Shown piece by piece: positions 1 through 5,642 of a DNA stretch of 5,862 nucleotides. A program made the translations under genes and the position numbers. Origin of the DNA: Desulfovibrio sp. (lineage in GTDB: Bacteria; Desulfobacterota; Desulfovibrionia; Desulfovibrionales; Desulfovibrionaceae); the NCBI GenBank assembly GCA_031281815.1, contig JAITEY010000072.1, positions 1-5,862 of the forward strand, given 5' to 3'. Position 1 is the first letter of the stretch; each line of letters opens with the position of its first letter. Below the pieces are notes generated by a model. It did not search any database. It saw nothing but the letters and a program-made list of their open reading frames with translations, and was not told the DNA's origin.

Positions 1-604
1 CGCCGTACTGTTTTTGCAGATGCGGGAGGGCCAGTTTTCCGGCGGTCGAATCGCGCAGGAAAGCGACGCGCAGCGGCGCTTGCAAAGCGATCTCGGAAAG
101 CGGAAGGTCGGCGGCGCGGCTGATGAATTTGACGGAACGTTCCCGCACCGCTCGGCTCACCATCAATCTCGGCGCGTTGATGTTGTCGGGATCGAAATCG
201 CCGGACAAATCGATGCTGTGGTCGCGGACGCCCTGCCGCAACTCGTTCCACTCGCAGATTTTTATCTCGAAGGAAACGCCGAAAAGTTTGCGCATCAACG
301 CGATCAGCTCAACCGTGTAGCCATCCGGCGAACCGTCGTCCTGATAAAAGCATTCGGAGCCTTCCATAACGCCGTAGGTAAACGTTTTTCGCTTGGCAAG
401 CACTTTCTCGAGGGCCTGGATTTCCTCTTGCGTGATGCCGGGAATTTCGCGAAAGTTCGCGGGAAAGGCGCTGTCTTTCTCATCGGGCGAGGCAACCGCG
501 ACAAAAAAACTGCCCGCCGCCAGAAAAAACGCCAGAAGAAAGCACACCGGCAAGAACCGCGTCGCGCTTGATGGGCGGTCGCTCCTTCGTTCGTTTTCTT
601 TCAT
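1..604 (-). CDS. Membrane-anchored SBP-type sensor protein, N-terminal part (3' end beyond left edge)
   Basis: The reading frame is open from an ATG at 604 leftwards to the window edge, giving about 201 residues. The start is supported by a purine-rich Shine-Dalgarno (GGGAGA, complement of 611-616) six bases upstream. Residues 1-16 are charged, 17-38 form one hydrophobic segment (signal anchor or signal peptide), and the rest is exported. The segment at about 51-62 (FREIPGITQEEI), followed by TFTYG at 74-78, ECF at 84-86, DGYT at 94-97, a CEWNEL stretch at 117-122 and an IDLSGDF motif at 131-137, resembles the bac_3-type solute-binding domains that serve as periplasmic sensors. In that family such domains usually precede a histidine kinase, GGDEF or EAL output module, which would lie beyond the window, so the output type is unknown. 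A stand-alone transporter binding protein is a less likely alternative. The gene is divergent from the O-acetylation operon. Confidence 0.72.
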   Translation of the reverse strand, partial: MKENERRSDRPSSATRFLPVCFLLAFFLAAGSFFVAVASPDEKDSAFPANFREIPGITQEEIQALEKVLAKRKTFTYGVMEGSECFYQDDGSPDGYTVELIALMRKLFGVSFEIKICEWNELRQGVRDHSIDLSGDFDPDNINAPRLMVSRAVRERSVKFISRAADLPLSEIALQAPLRVAFLRDSTAGKLALPHLQKQYG

Positions 605-610
605 TGCACG

Positions 611-616
611 TCTCCC
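611..616 (-). promoter_or_regulatory. Ribosome binding site of the sensor gene
   Basis: Read on the minus strand this is GGGAGA, six bases before the ATG at 604. It is the only good Shine-Dalgarno in the region and fixes the start of the leftward gene. Confidence 0.6.
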
Positions 617-782
617 GGCAAGGAAGGGCAGTCATACGCTTCAACTTCAATCACTTCGGCAGAAAGCTTTTCCACGGCTTGAAAATACTCTCCCTGAGGC
701 GAATATCCATTCCGTCAGCTGAACTTTTCCGGCTATATTCAGGGCACCCGACAATTTGGTTTTTTACAGGAACAGACTGCGT

Positions 783-810
783 TTCGGTCAGATGTATACT
801 CATCACCGAA
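783..810. promoter_or_regulatory. Imperfect inverted repeat around a -10-like hexamer, candidate operator
   Basis: The left arm is TTCGGT (783-788), two unpaired bases CA, then GATG (791-794). The right arm is CATC (801-804) directly followed by ACCGAA (805-810). The six-base centre, 795-800, is TATACT, close to a sigma-70 -10 box. Ten base pairs with one two-base bulge is more than expected by chance in a region this small. No T-run follows, so it is not an intrinsic terminator. A repressor or activator site, or a structured 5' leader element, is possible. The function is inferred only. Confidence 0.35.
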
Positions 811-823
811 TCTGTGCATGATG

Positions 824-851
824 TTGAATTTACGTCCAAGTGAAAAATATT
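824..851 (+). promoter_or_regulatory. Possible weak sigma-70-like promoter for the operon
   Basis: TTGAAT (824-829) and AATATT (846-851) each match four of six consensus positions and are separated by 16 bases. Transcription would start near 858, leaving a short leader before the ATG at 896. The match is weak, and TATACT at 795-800 is a rival -10 element. Confidence 0.2.
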
Positions 852-880
852 GCAAGAGCGCTGCGCGGCCGGTCTTTCTT

Positions 881-885
881 GAAGG
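881..885 (+). promoter_or_regulatory. Candidate ribosome binding site deciding the start of the DUF459 gene
   Basis: GAAGG lies ten bases before the ATG at 896. The in-frame ATGs at 818 and 821 and the one at 914 have no comparable purine-rich stretch at the right distance, so 896 is preferred, with moderate certainty. Confidence 0.4.
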
Positions 886-895
886 TCGTTACTCT

Positions 896-2710
896 ATGTG
901 CTACACTACGGTCATGTCGTCCGGCGGAAAAAAACATGCGCCTTCGGGAGCGCGCGCAAAACAGCGGAAGAAACGCGGCAAAAAAAACGGCGTGCAGATC
1001 CCCCTGCCTGTCGGCAACAGTCTGTCGCGCGCCGGAGCGGCAGTTGCGGACGTCCGGGAAGCGGCCGTATGCGCCGAAAGACCGGTCGCCGGCGGCGCGC
1101 CGCCGCAAAAAGCGGCTTCAGACGGAGACTTCCCTACCTCAAGCGGAGACTTTCTTACCTCAGGCAGAGCTTTTCTTCTGGCCGCCTGCGTCTGCCTGCT
1201 GTTGCTTGTTCTGGAGTCCGGGCGCGCGGCACGTTATCTTGACGAATTTGCCCCCGGCGGCACGGCGGAAAAGGCCGCATCCCTGCTCCGCACAATCGGC
1301 AAGGCGAGCGGCGCGGCCCGTCTGGGTGCATGGGAAGACGCCCTGATTCGGTACCTGGCCGGGAACACGCCCGCCGTTCGGCAAAAGACGCCGCTCTCCG
1401 CCGGAGCGGACGGTCCGGACGGACGCTCGCGCGGCGTCGAGACAATATACAGTGGTGGTCTTCCTGCCGGAAGAATCGGTCCGGACGGGAGCTCTCGCGG
1501 TGTCGAGACAGCCCGCGCGCCTGCGCGGGAACCCGCGTCGGGTCCGGCGGAAACAGCGGGTGTGCGCGCCGGACCGCCGGCAGCGCCGCAAGTATCGGTG
1601 CTTCCGGCAACACGGGCAGCTTCCGGACAACAAGGTGCGCCCGACGCATCAAGGCTTTCTGCGGAGCATCCTGCGGTTCACGGACCGCAGCCCGCGACGG
1701 CGCCGCAGGTTACAGATGCCGCAGCGCAGCAGACCGTATCTGCCGCGGTGCCGCAGGCGAAAACGGCGGCACTGCGGGCTCCAACGGCGGCGCAGGCGGA
1801 AACGGCGGCACTGCGGGCTCCAACGGCGACGCAGGCGGAAACGGCAGCGCCGCAGACGGCGGGCACCGCCCTTCCGTTTCCGGACGATGCTCCGCAAGAG
1901 AGCGCCGGGGCGGGCGCGTCCGTTCCCGGCGATTCCGCCCTGTCCGGGGCGACACTTGCTTCCCTGCCGGAAATTTCCGGGCTTGAGGGAGCGGGCAGAA
2001 AGCGCAAAACGGTGCTGCTGGTCGGCGATTCCATGATGGGCTGGGGTTTGGGGCACATGCTCGAGCGCAGCATGCGCGCCTATCCTTGGATTTCCGTGAA
2101 ACGTTATTCGCGGCCGTCTACCGGCCTCTGCCGCACCACCGACGTCGATTGGCCGAAGTATCTCGGCGAGTTGGTGACGGAGCATTCCCCGGACCTGGTC
2201 GTCATCTCCATAGGCGCCAACGACGGCTTCTCAATGACGGACCTGAACCGGCGCGCCTGCACCGTGTTTACCCCGGCCTGGGAAGCGGAATACCGGCGCC
2301 GGGCCGAGGACTTCGTGCACATAGCGGGGTCTCGCGGGGCCAAGGTGCTCTGGGTCGGCCTGCCCGTTGCCGGGGTGGACAAGATAGAAAAAGTGCTGCG
2401 CACCGTTTCCCGTCTTCAGCAGGAAGCCTGCGCGAAATTCGATTTCGTATCCTATCTTGATGTCCGCGCCGTGCTGGCGGACAAGGACGGCCGGTACACC
2501 ACGTTCCGTCCCGGCAACAATGCGGAACCGGTGCGTATACGCGCAACCGACAAGGTCCATGTGTCCGCGGCGGGCGGGAAACTGCTGACGGACCATATCA
2601 TGCCGTCCGTCCTGAAAACCCTCGGCAGCGCCCTGCAGGGAGGCGCCGACAACAGCCGGGGCACGGCCCGCGCCAAGTCCGTCGCGCGCGCGGGCAAGGC
2701 CGGCGGTTAG
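896..2710 (+). CDS. Membrane-anchored DUF459 family SGNH hydrolase with long Ala/Pro-rich linker
   Basis: From the ATG at 896 the product has 604 residues; an in-frame ATG at 818 would add 26 residues and one at 914 would remove six. The N-terminus is strongly basic (AKQRKKRGKK and neighbours), then one transmembrane helix lies at about 92-106 (AFLLAACVCLLLLVL), predicting a cytoplasmic N-terminus and a periplasmic C-terminus. Residues 107-368 are low-complexity, rich in Ala, Pro, Gly, Thr and Gln, with internal repeats. The C-terminal domain (about 371-590) is a DUF459-type SGNH fold: GDSMM with nucleophile Ser379, STGL at 408-411, GAND with Asn442, and DKVH with Asp552 and His555 completing the triad. 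Such proteins accompany MBOAT acyltransferases and add or remove acetyl groups on envelope polysaccharides. Whether this one is a transferase or an esterase cannot be told from sequence. It is the first gene of the operon, ending 10 bp before the next. Confidence 0.85.
   Translation: MCYTTVMSSGGKKHAPSGARAKQRKKRGKKNGVQIPLPVGNSLSRAGAAVADVREAAVCAERPVAGGAPPQKAASDGDFPTSSGDFLTSGRAFLLAACVCLLLLVLESGRAARYLDEFAPGGTAEKAASLLRTIGKASGAARLGAWEDALIRYLAGNTPAVRQKTPLSAGADGPDGRSRGVETIYSGGLPAGRIGPDGSSRGVETARAPAREPASGPAETAGVRAGPPAAPQVSVLPATRAASGQQGAPDASRLSAEHPAVHGPQPATAPQVTDAAAQQTVSAAVPQAKTAALRAPTAAQAETAALRAPTATQAETAAPQTAGTALPFPDDAPQESAGAGASVPGDSALSGATLASLPEISGLEGAGRKRKTVLLVGDSMMGWGLGHMLERSMRAYPWISVKRYSRPSTGLCRTTDVDWPKYLGELVTEHSPDLVVISIGANDGFSMTDLNRRACTVFTPAWEAEYRRRAEDFVHIAGSRGAKVLWVGLPVAGVDKIEKVLRTVSRLQQEACAKFDFVSYLDVRAVLADKDGRYTTFRPGNNAEPVRIRATDKVHVSAAGGKLLTDHIMPSVLKTLGSALQGGADNSRGTARAKSVARAGKAGG
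1124..1165 (+). repeat. 21-bp tandem duplication in the DUF459 gene
   Basis: GGAGACTT followed by a CTTACCTC-like stretch occurs twice, starting at 1124 and 1145, encoding a repeated GDF(P/L)TS(S/G) heptapeptide just before the transmembrane helix. It is an in-frame duplication of seven codons. Confidence 0.5.
1412..1510 (+). repeat. Two imperfect direct repeats, 66-bp period
   Basis: A segment beginning GGTCCGGACGG occurs at 1412-1444 and again at 1478-1510. Both copies encode GPDG(R/S)SRGVET. The period is 22 codons, so the frame is kept. It lies in the flexible linker of the DUF459 protein. Confidence 0.6.
1753..1869 (+). repeat. 39-bp tandem repeat, two near-identical units plus a degenerate third
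   Basis: Units start at 1753, 1792 and 1831. The first two differ at only 2 of 39 positions, while the third keeps only its first part. Each unit adds 13 codons, giving the linker peptide QA(K/E)TAALRAPTA twice and a diverged third copy. The unit length is a multiple of three, so gain or loss of units would change linker length without breaking the frame. Confidence 0.8.
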
Positions 2711-2720
2711 GGAAACGTCT

Positions 2721-3440
2721 ATGCGCAGATTCTCACAGGCCTTTTGTATTGCCGTCACGGCTGTTGCCGTCGCGTTTGCCTTTTCGTGCGCCCGGCAGCA
2801 GCATGAAACGGAAGAATTCGCGCCGGCGCGCGCGGCATACGAACCTTCGGGGAACGTGTTTTTCGACGCTGTCCTTGAACGCGCCGCCGCCGTGGGATCC
2901 TGCGAGGTGCTGGTGGTGGGGGACAGCCTGGTGGAAGGATTGCACGGGAATTACAGCGGCAAGGATATTTTCGCGGCCGGCGTGCGGGGCGCGGGAACCG
3001 CGGACTGGCTTGTCTATGCGCCGCTTCTGTTGCGCGTCATCAAGCCGAAGGCGGTGATTCTCGCTTTGGGCGTTAACGATTCGCCGCGGCTCAGACCGGA
3101 CAAGCTCCCCTATTTTTTCCGGCGTTATGAGGAAGTTTGCCGGCTGCTCAGCGAGGGAGGAGCGAAACTCACGGTTTCGACCATGCTCCCCGTGCGTCGG
3201 GCCAAGGGCAAACAAGGGCGTGCGGCGAACCGCATAGACCCTGCCGTGCTGCGCCGCATGAACGCGGGCATCGTGCAGATAGCCGACGCCGGCGGTTACG
3301 GCGTGATTCATTCGTTCGCGGCGGTTGCCGACGGCGCGGGCATGTTGCCGCAACCGTTGACCTCCGACGGCATACATCTGACAAAAGCGGGTTACGAGCG
3401 CTGGGAAAAGGTTTTGTTTGCCGGCCGGACATCCTCGTGA
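2721..3440 (+). CDS. Secreted SGNH/GDSL-type hydrolase, probable O-acetyltransferase or O-acetylesterase
   Basis: This 239-residue protein starts 10 bp after the previous stop, with AGGGAA at 2709-2714 as a modest ribosome binding site. Residues 1-22 are a signal peptide (basic RR, then a hydrophobic core) ending in AFSC at 20-23. This could be a weak lipobox with Cys23 as the lipidated residue, although Phe at -2 is atypical. The mature part is a compact SGNH domain: VVGDS with nucleophile Ser69, a block II glycine near 90-92, LGVND with Asn119, and SDGIH with Asp216 and His219. All catalytic positions are present, so the enzyme is probably active. It resembles the SGNH partners of MBOAT proteins (PatB-like transferases) or Ape1-like esterases that act on MurNAc O-acetyl groups. 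Sequence alone does not separate these. Its stop overlaps the start of the MBOAT gene, implying translational coupling. Confidence 0.82.
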   Translation: MRRFSQAFCIAVTAVAVAFAFSCARQQHETEEFAPARAAYEPSGNVFFDAVLERAAAVGSCEVLVVGDSLVEGLHGNYSGKDIFAAGVRGAGTADWLVYAPLLLRVIKPKAVILALGVNDSPRLRPDKLPYFFRRYEEVCRLLSEGGAKLTVSTMLPVRRAKGKQGRAANRIDPAVLRRMNAGIVQIADAGGYGVIHSFAAVADGAGMLPQPLTSDGIHLTKAGYERWEKVLFAGRTSS

Positions 3441-4936
3441 ACTTCATCACCGTTCCTTTTGTCGTTTTTTTTCTCTGCGTGCTGGGCGGATGCCGGCTGC
3501 TGCGGAACAGTCCGGCGCTCTTCCGGCTCTTTCTGCCGGCGGCGGGTCTTGTGTTTTACGCTGCGGGGGGGCTGTACGCTCTCCCGTTGCTGCCTTTGGA
3601 AGCCGCCGTTGCCTGGGGCGCGGGGCGGTTGGCGGGGTATGGTTTGCCGCTTGAGCGTTCGGCGGCGGTCCGGCCGACGGAACAGGGTTCACGACGTGCG
3701 CTTTCGGAGGCGGGCCGGAGGTGGGCGGCGGGTATCGGCATCGCGCTCAGCCTGTCGCCTCTTGCGCTGCTGAAGTACTACGAATTTTTCCTGAGTTGCC
3801 TGTACGACCTGGGACTGGGCCGGCTTGCCGCGGTGATGCCCGCGGATATCGCGGACTGGACGTTGCCGGCGGGGCTTTCTTTTTATTCGTTTCAGGCTGT
3901 GGCGTACATAGTCGACAGGTACAGAAATCCCGGGGAAAGCCCGGCGTCGTATACGGATCTTTTGGGTTACCTGGCGTTTTTTCCGACAGTGATGGCCGGC
4001 CCGATCCTGCGTCCCGGCGATTTTTTATCACAGGCGGCGCGGGCTCCGGCGCGCGCGGTGGACGTGACGGGCAGCACGGCGTTGATTCTCAGCGGCCTGT
4101 TCAAGAAAGCGGTTCTGGCCTCGTTTCTTTCCGAACATGCGGTGCGCGACGTGTTCGCGCTGCCCGAAGCCTATTCGTCCGGCGCGGTGTTGCTGGCGAC
4201 ATACGCCTATGCGCTGCAGATTTATTGTGATTTTTCCGGATACACGGATTTGGCGACGGGCATTGCGGGGTTCATGGGGTTTACGCTGCCGCGGAACTTC
4301 GACGCTCCCTATATGAGCTGCAATATTCGGGAATTTTGGAGACGCTGGCACATCACCCTGTCGAGTTGGCTGCGCGACTACTTGTACATACCGCTCGGCG
4401 GGAACAGAAAAGGTCCTGCCCGGCACTGCGTGAACCTGCTTTTGACCATGGCGTTGGGCGGGCTGTGGCATGGTGCGCACCTGCGTTTCATTGTCTGGGG
4501 CCTCTTGCACGGCGGGGCGCTTGTCCTGCTGCTGCTGTGGCGCAAAATTTTTCCGGTCGCGGACGACGGGGACGGGCGGGGCGCGGCGCCGGAAAGTCCG
4601 GCTCTCGGACGCCTGTGCGCCCGGCTCGCGACGTTTCACTTTGTCTGCGCTGCCTGGGTATTTTTCCGGGCGGAGGACATGCCGGCGGCCCTGAGCATGT
4701 TGGAGCGCATCATCTTGTGGAACGAGCCGGGGGATGCGTTGCCGTTTACGGTGCCTGCGGCTGTGGCGGCGGGTCTCTGCATACAGTGGGCGGGGCCGTC
4801 GATTCATGCCGCCTTTCTGCGTCTGCAGGGTGCGCTTTGCCTGCCTTTGCAGGCGCTGTCGGCGGCGCTGTTGGCCGAGCTCATCCTGCGCATGGGGCCG
4901 GACGGGGTTTTTCCTTTCATTTATTTTTCTTTTTGA
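3437..4936 (+). CDS. MBOAT family membrane O-acyltransferase (AlgI/PatA-like)
   Basis: The chosen start is GTG at 3437, whose GTGA overlaps the preceding stop by four bases; the product is 499 residues, usual for AlgI/PatA. Upstream in-frame codons back to 3137 lie inside the SGNH gene, and their Arg-rich translation shows they are not coding. The protein is polytopic, with a hydrophobic N-terminus. Family motifs in order: SFYSFQ at 148-153, FFPTVMAGPI at 181-190, IYCDFSGYTD at 262-271, REFWRRWHIT at 298-307, YIPLGGNR shortly after, and LGGLWHGAH at 340-348. His345 of WHGA is the expected invariant MBOAT histidine, and His305 matches the second conserved one. MBOATs of this group move an acetyl group from a cytoplasmic donor across the inner membrane for periplasmic glycan O-acetylation. 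With two SGNH genes upstream and an RlpA gene downstream, a peptidoglycan substrate (PatA role) is the best guess; an exopolysaccharide (AlgI role) is the alternative. Confidence 0.92.
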   Translation: MNFITVPFVVFFLCVLGGCRLLRNSPALFRLFLPAAGLVFYAAGGLYALPLLPLEAAVAWGAGRLAGYGLPLERSAAVRPTEQGSRRALSEAGRRWAAGIGIALSLSPLALLKYYEFFLSCLYDLGLGRLAAVMPADIADWTLPAGLSFYSFQAVAYIVDRYRNPGESPASYTDLLGYLAFFPTVMAGPILRPGDFLSQAARAPARAVDVTGSTALILSGLFKKAVLASFLSEHAVRDVFALPEAYSSGAVLLATYAYALQIYCDFSGYTDLATGIAGFMGFTLPRNFDAPYMSCNIREFWRRWHITLSSWLRDYLYIPLGGNRKGPARHCVNLLLTMALGGLWHGAHLRFIVWGLLHGGALVLLLLWRKIFPVADDGDGRGAAPESPALGRLCARLATFHFVCAAWVFFRAEDMPAALSMLERIILWNEPGDALPFTVPAAVAAGLCIQWAGPSIHAAFLRLQGALCLPLQALSAALLAELILRMGPDGVFPFIYFSF

Positions 4937-4945
4937 GGTAAGAGC

Positions 4946-4953
4946 GGAGGTGA
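4946..4953 (+). promoter_or_regulatory. Strong ribosome binding site of the rlpA-like gene
   Basis: GGAGGTGA, a full match to the anti-Shine-Dalgarno, sits four bases before the ATG at 4958 in the 21-bp gap after the MBOAT stop. It indicates efficient independent initiation on the operon transcript and fixes the start. Confidence 0.75.
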
Positions 4954-4957
4954 AGAG

Positions 4958-5533
4958 ATGAAGGCATGGACGTTGCCGCGTGTCGTGCGCCGCGTGAAGC
5001 GTATCCCGGCGTGGGCTGCGCTGGCTTGTGCGGCCGCCTGCGCAGGGACGGAAGAACAGGCGCTGCAGGCGCCTCCCTCCGAACGGGCAAAAGCCCCCGT
5101 CATACCGGCGCCTGCGCAGGCGCCGCCGGCGGGCGGCAAGTCCTATGTGGTGAAAGGCAAACGCTATACGGTGTTGCAGTCGGCGGAAGGGTTCAGCCAA
5201 CGGGGCAGGGCGAACTGGTACGGCAGGCGTTTTCACGGTCGGCGAACGGCGAACGGCGAGCGTTTCGACCAGAACGCGTTGACGGCAGCCCATACAACCC
5301 TGCCTATGAACACTTGGGTGGAGGTGCGCAATCCCGATTCGGGGAAGACCGTGCGCGTTCGCATCAACGACAGGGGGCCGTTTACGGAAGGGTGCGTCAT
5401 CGACTTGTCCAGGGGTGCGGCCGCTCGACTGGGCATGCTCGGCGGGGGCGAAGTGGAGCTTCGCGCCGTGTCCGGCCCCGGACCGGAAAAGCCTCCTGCC
5501 GCAAAGGCCGGTAAGGCGCAACTCAAGCCCTGA
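4958..5533 (+). CDS. rlpA: RlpA-like septal ring lytic transglycosylase (short form, no SPOR domain)
   Basis: The product has 191 residues. A basic N-terminus and an Ala-rich hydrophobic stretch (about 16-29) form a signal peptide; Cys24 and Cys28 are candidate lipidation sites, neither in a textbook lipobox. An Ala/Pro-rich linker (about 38-60) leads to a double-psi beta-barrel domain at about 80-168: GRANWYG at 83-89, TANGERFD at 97-104, LTAAHTTLP at 108-116, RVRINDRGPF at 133-142 and VIDLSRGAAARLGM at 147-160. Glu101, His112 and Asp138 occupy the expected active-site positions and have the spacing I recall for Pseudomonas RlpA. The C-terminal tail (about 170-191) is Pro/Ala/Lys-rich and there is no SPOR domain, unlike the longer E. 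coli protein. RlpA cleaves glycan strands lacking peptide stems, often at the division septum. Here it lies 21 bp after the MBOAT gene in the same apparent operon. Confidence 0.9.
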   Translation: MKAWTLPRVVRRVKRIPAWAALACAAACAGTEEQALQAPPSERAKAPVIPAPAQAPPAGGKSYVVKGKRYTVLQSAEGFSQRGRANWYGRRFHGRRTANGERFDQNALTAAHTTLPMNTWVEVRNPDSGKTVRVRINDRGPFTEGCVIDLSRGAAARLGMLGGGEVELRAVSGPGPEKPPAAKAGKAQLKP

Positions 5534-5642
5534 TACGCGCCGTTTCGGCACGGGAAGACGGGTGTCGCGAGCAGATGATATGACCGAAATAAGTAGCACA
5601 TGAAATGACCGATGAGGAGCCTCAAGACAAGGAGGTTCCCCC
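5534..5642 (+). other. Intergenic region downstream of rlpA; no clear terminator
   Basis: No GC-rich hairpin with a T-run follows rlpA, so the transcript may continue into the small ORF at 5643. A GCCG/CGGC mini-stem at 5538-5548 has no T-tract. The octamer ATGACCGA occurs twice, at 5580 and 5605, each beginning a very short frame. The second (5605-5646, 13 codons) ends in TGA overlapping the ATG at 5643. Confidence 0.5.
5618..5637 (+). promoter_or_regulatory. Strong Shine-Dalgarno inside a possible masking hairpin
   Basis: AAGGAGG at 5629-5635 is an excellent ribosome binding site seven bases before the ATG at 5643. The bases at 5618-5623 (AGCCTC) can pair with 5632-5637 (GAGGTT), including one G-T pair, around an eight-base loop, hiding the site. 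The stem is short, so regulation is only a possibility. Confidence 0.4.

Larger units (their letters stand above)
605..895. other. Divergent intergenic region between sensor gene and O-acetylation operon
   Basis: This 291-bp stretch separates two divergent genes and should hold both promoters. It is visibly richer in A and T than the flanking genes. Short frames on both strands lack a Shine-Dalgarno and resemble no family I know. Plus-strand hexamers that partly match sigma-70 elements are TTGAAA (679-684) with a weak AATATC 17 bases later, TATATT (734-739), TATACT (795-800), and TTGAAT (824-829) with AATATT (846-851). None is a clear consensus pair, so the true transcription start cannot be read from sequence. 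I saw no sigma-54 element and no T-run terminator. Confidence 0.6.

Noticed and set aside
14..571. Plus-strand 185-codon frame at the left edge
   Set aside because: It is antisense to the sensor gene, whose translation shows a coherent membrane segment and a family-like domain, while this frame has no recognisable content.
818..895. Earlier ATG start (818) for the DUF459 gene
   Set aside because: No Shine-Dalgarno precedes it, the extra 26 residues look unstructured, and it lies only eight bases after the right arm of the inverted repeat. It cannot be excluded.
1330..1986. Alternative plus-strand frame encoding a Gly/Asn-rich repeat resembling PE-PGRS or collagen-like proteins
   Set aside because: It is the +1 shadow of the 39-bp repeat inside the DUF459 gene; there is no ribosome binding site or signal sequence, and the DUF459 frame has clear catalytic motifs.
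2231..2758. 175-codon minus-strand frame opposite the SGNH coding region
   Set aside because: It is antisense to the conserved catalytic blocks of the DUF459 domain and has no ribosome binding site or family resemblance.
3137..3436. N-terminal extension of the MBOAT frame by 100 codons from an upstream ATG
   Set aside because: It overlaps the SGNH gene in another frame, is Arg-rich and non-hydrophobic, and the GTG at 3437 gives the normal family length with a typical overlapping start.
5538..5548. Possible terminator after rlpA
   Set aside because: The stem is only four base pairs with a three-base loop and no T-run follows.
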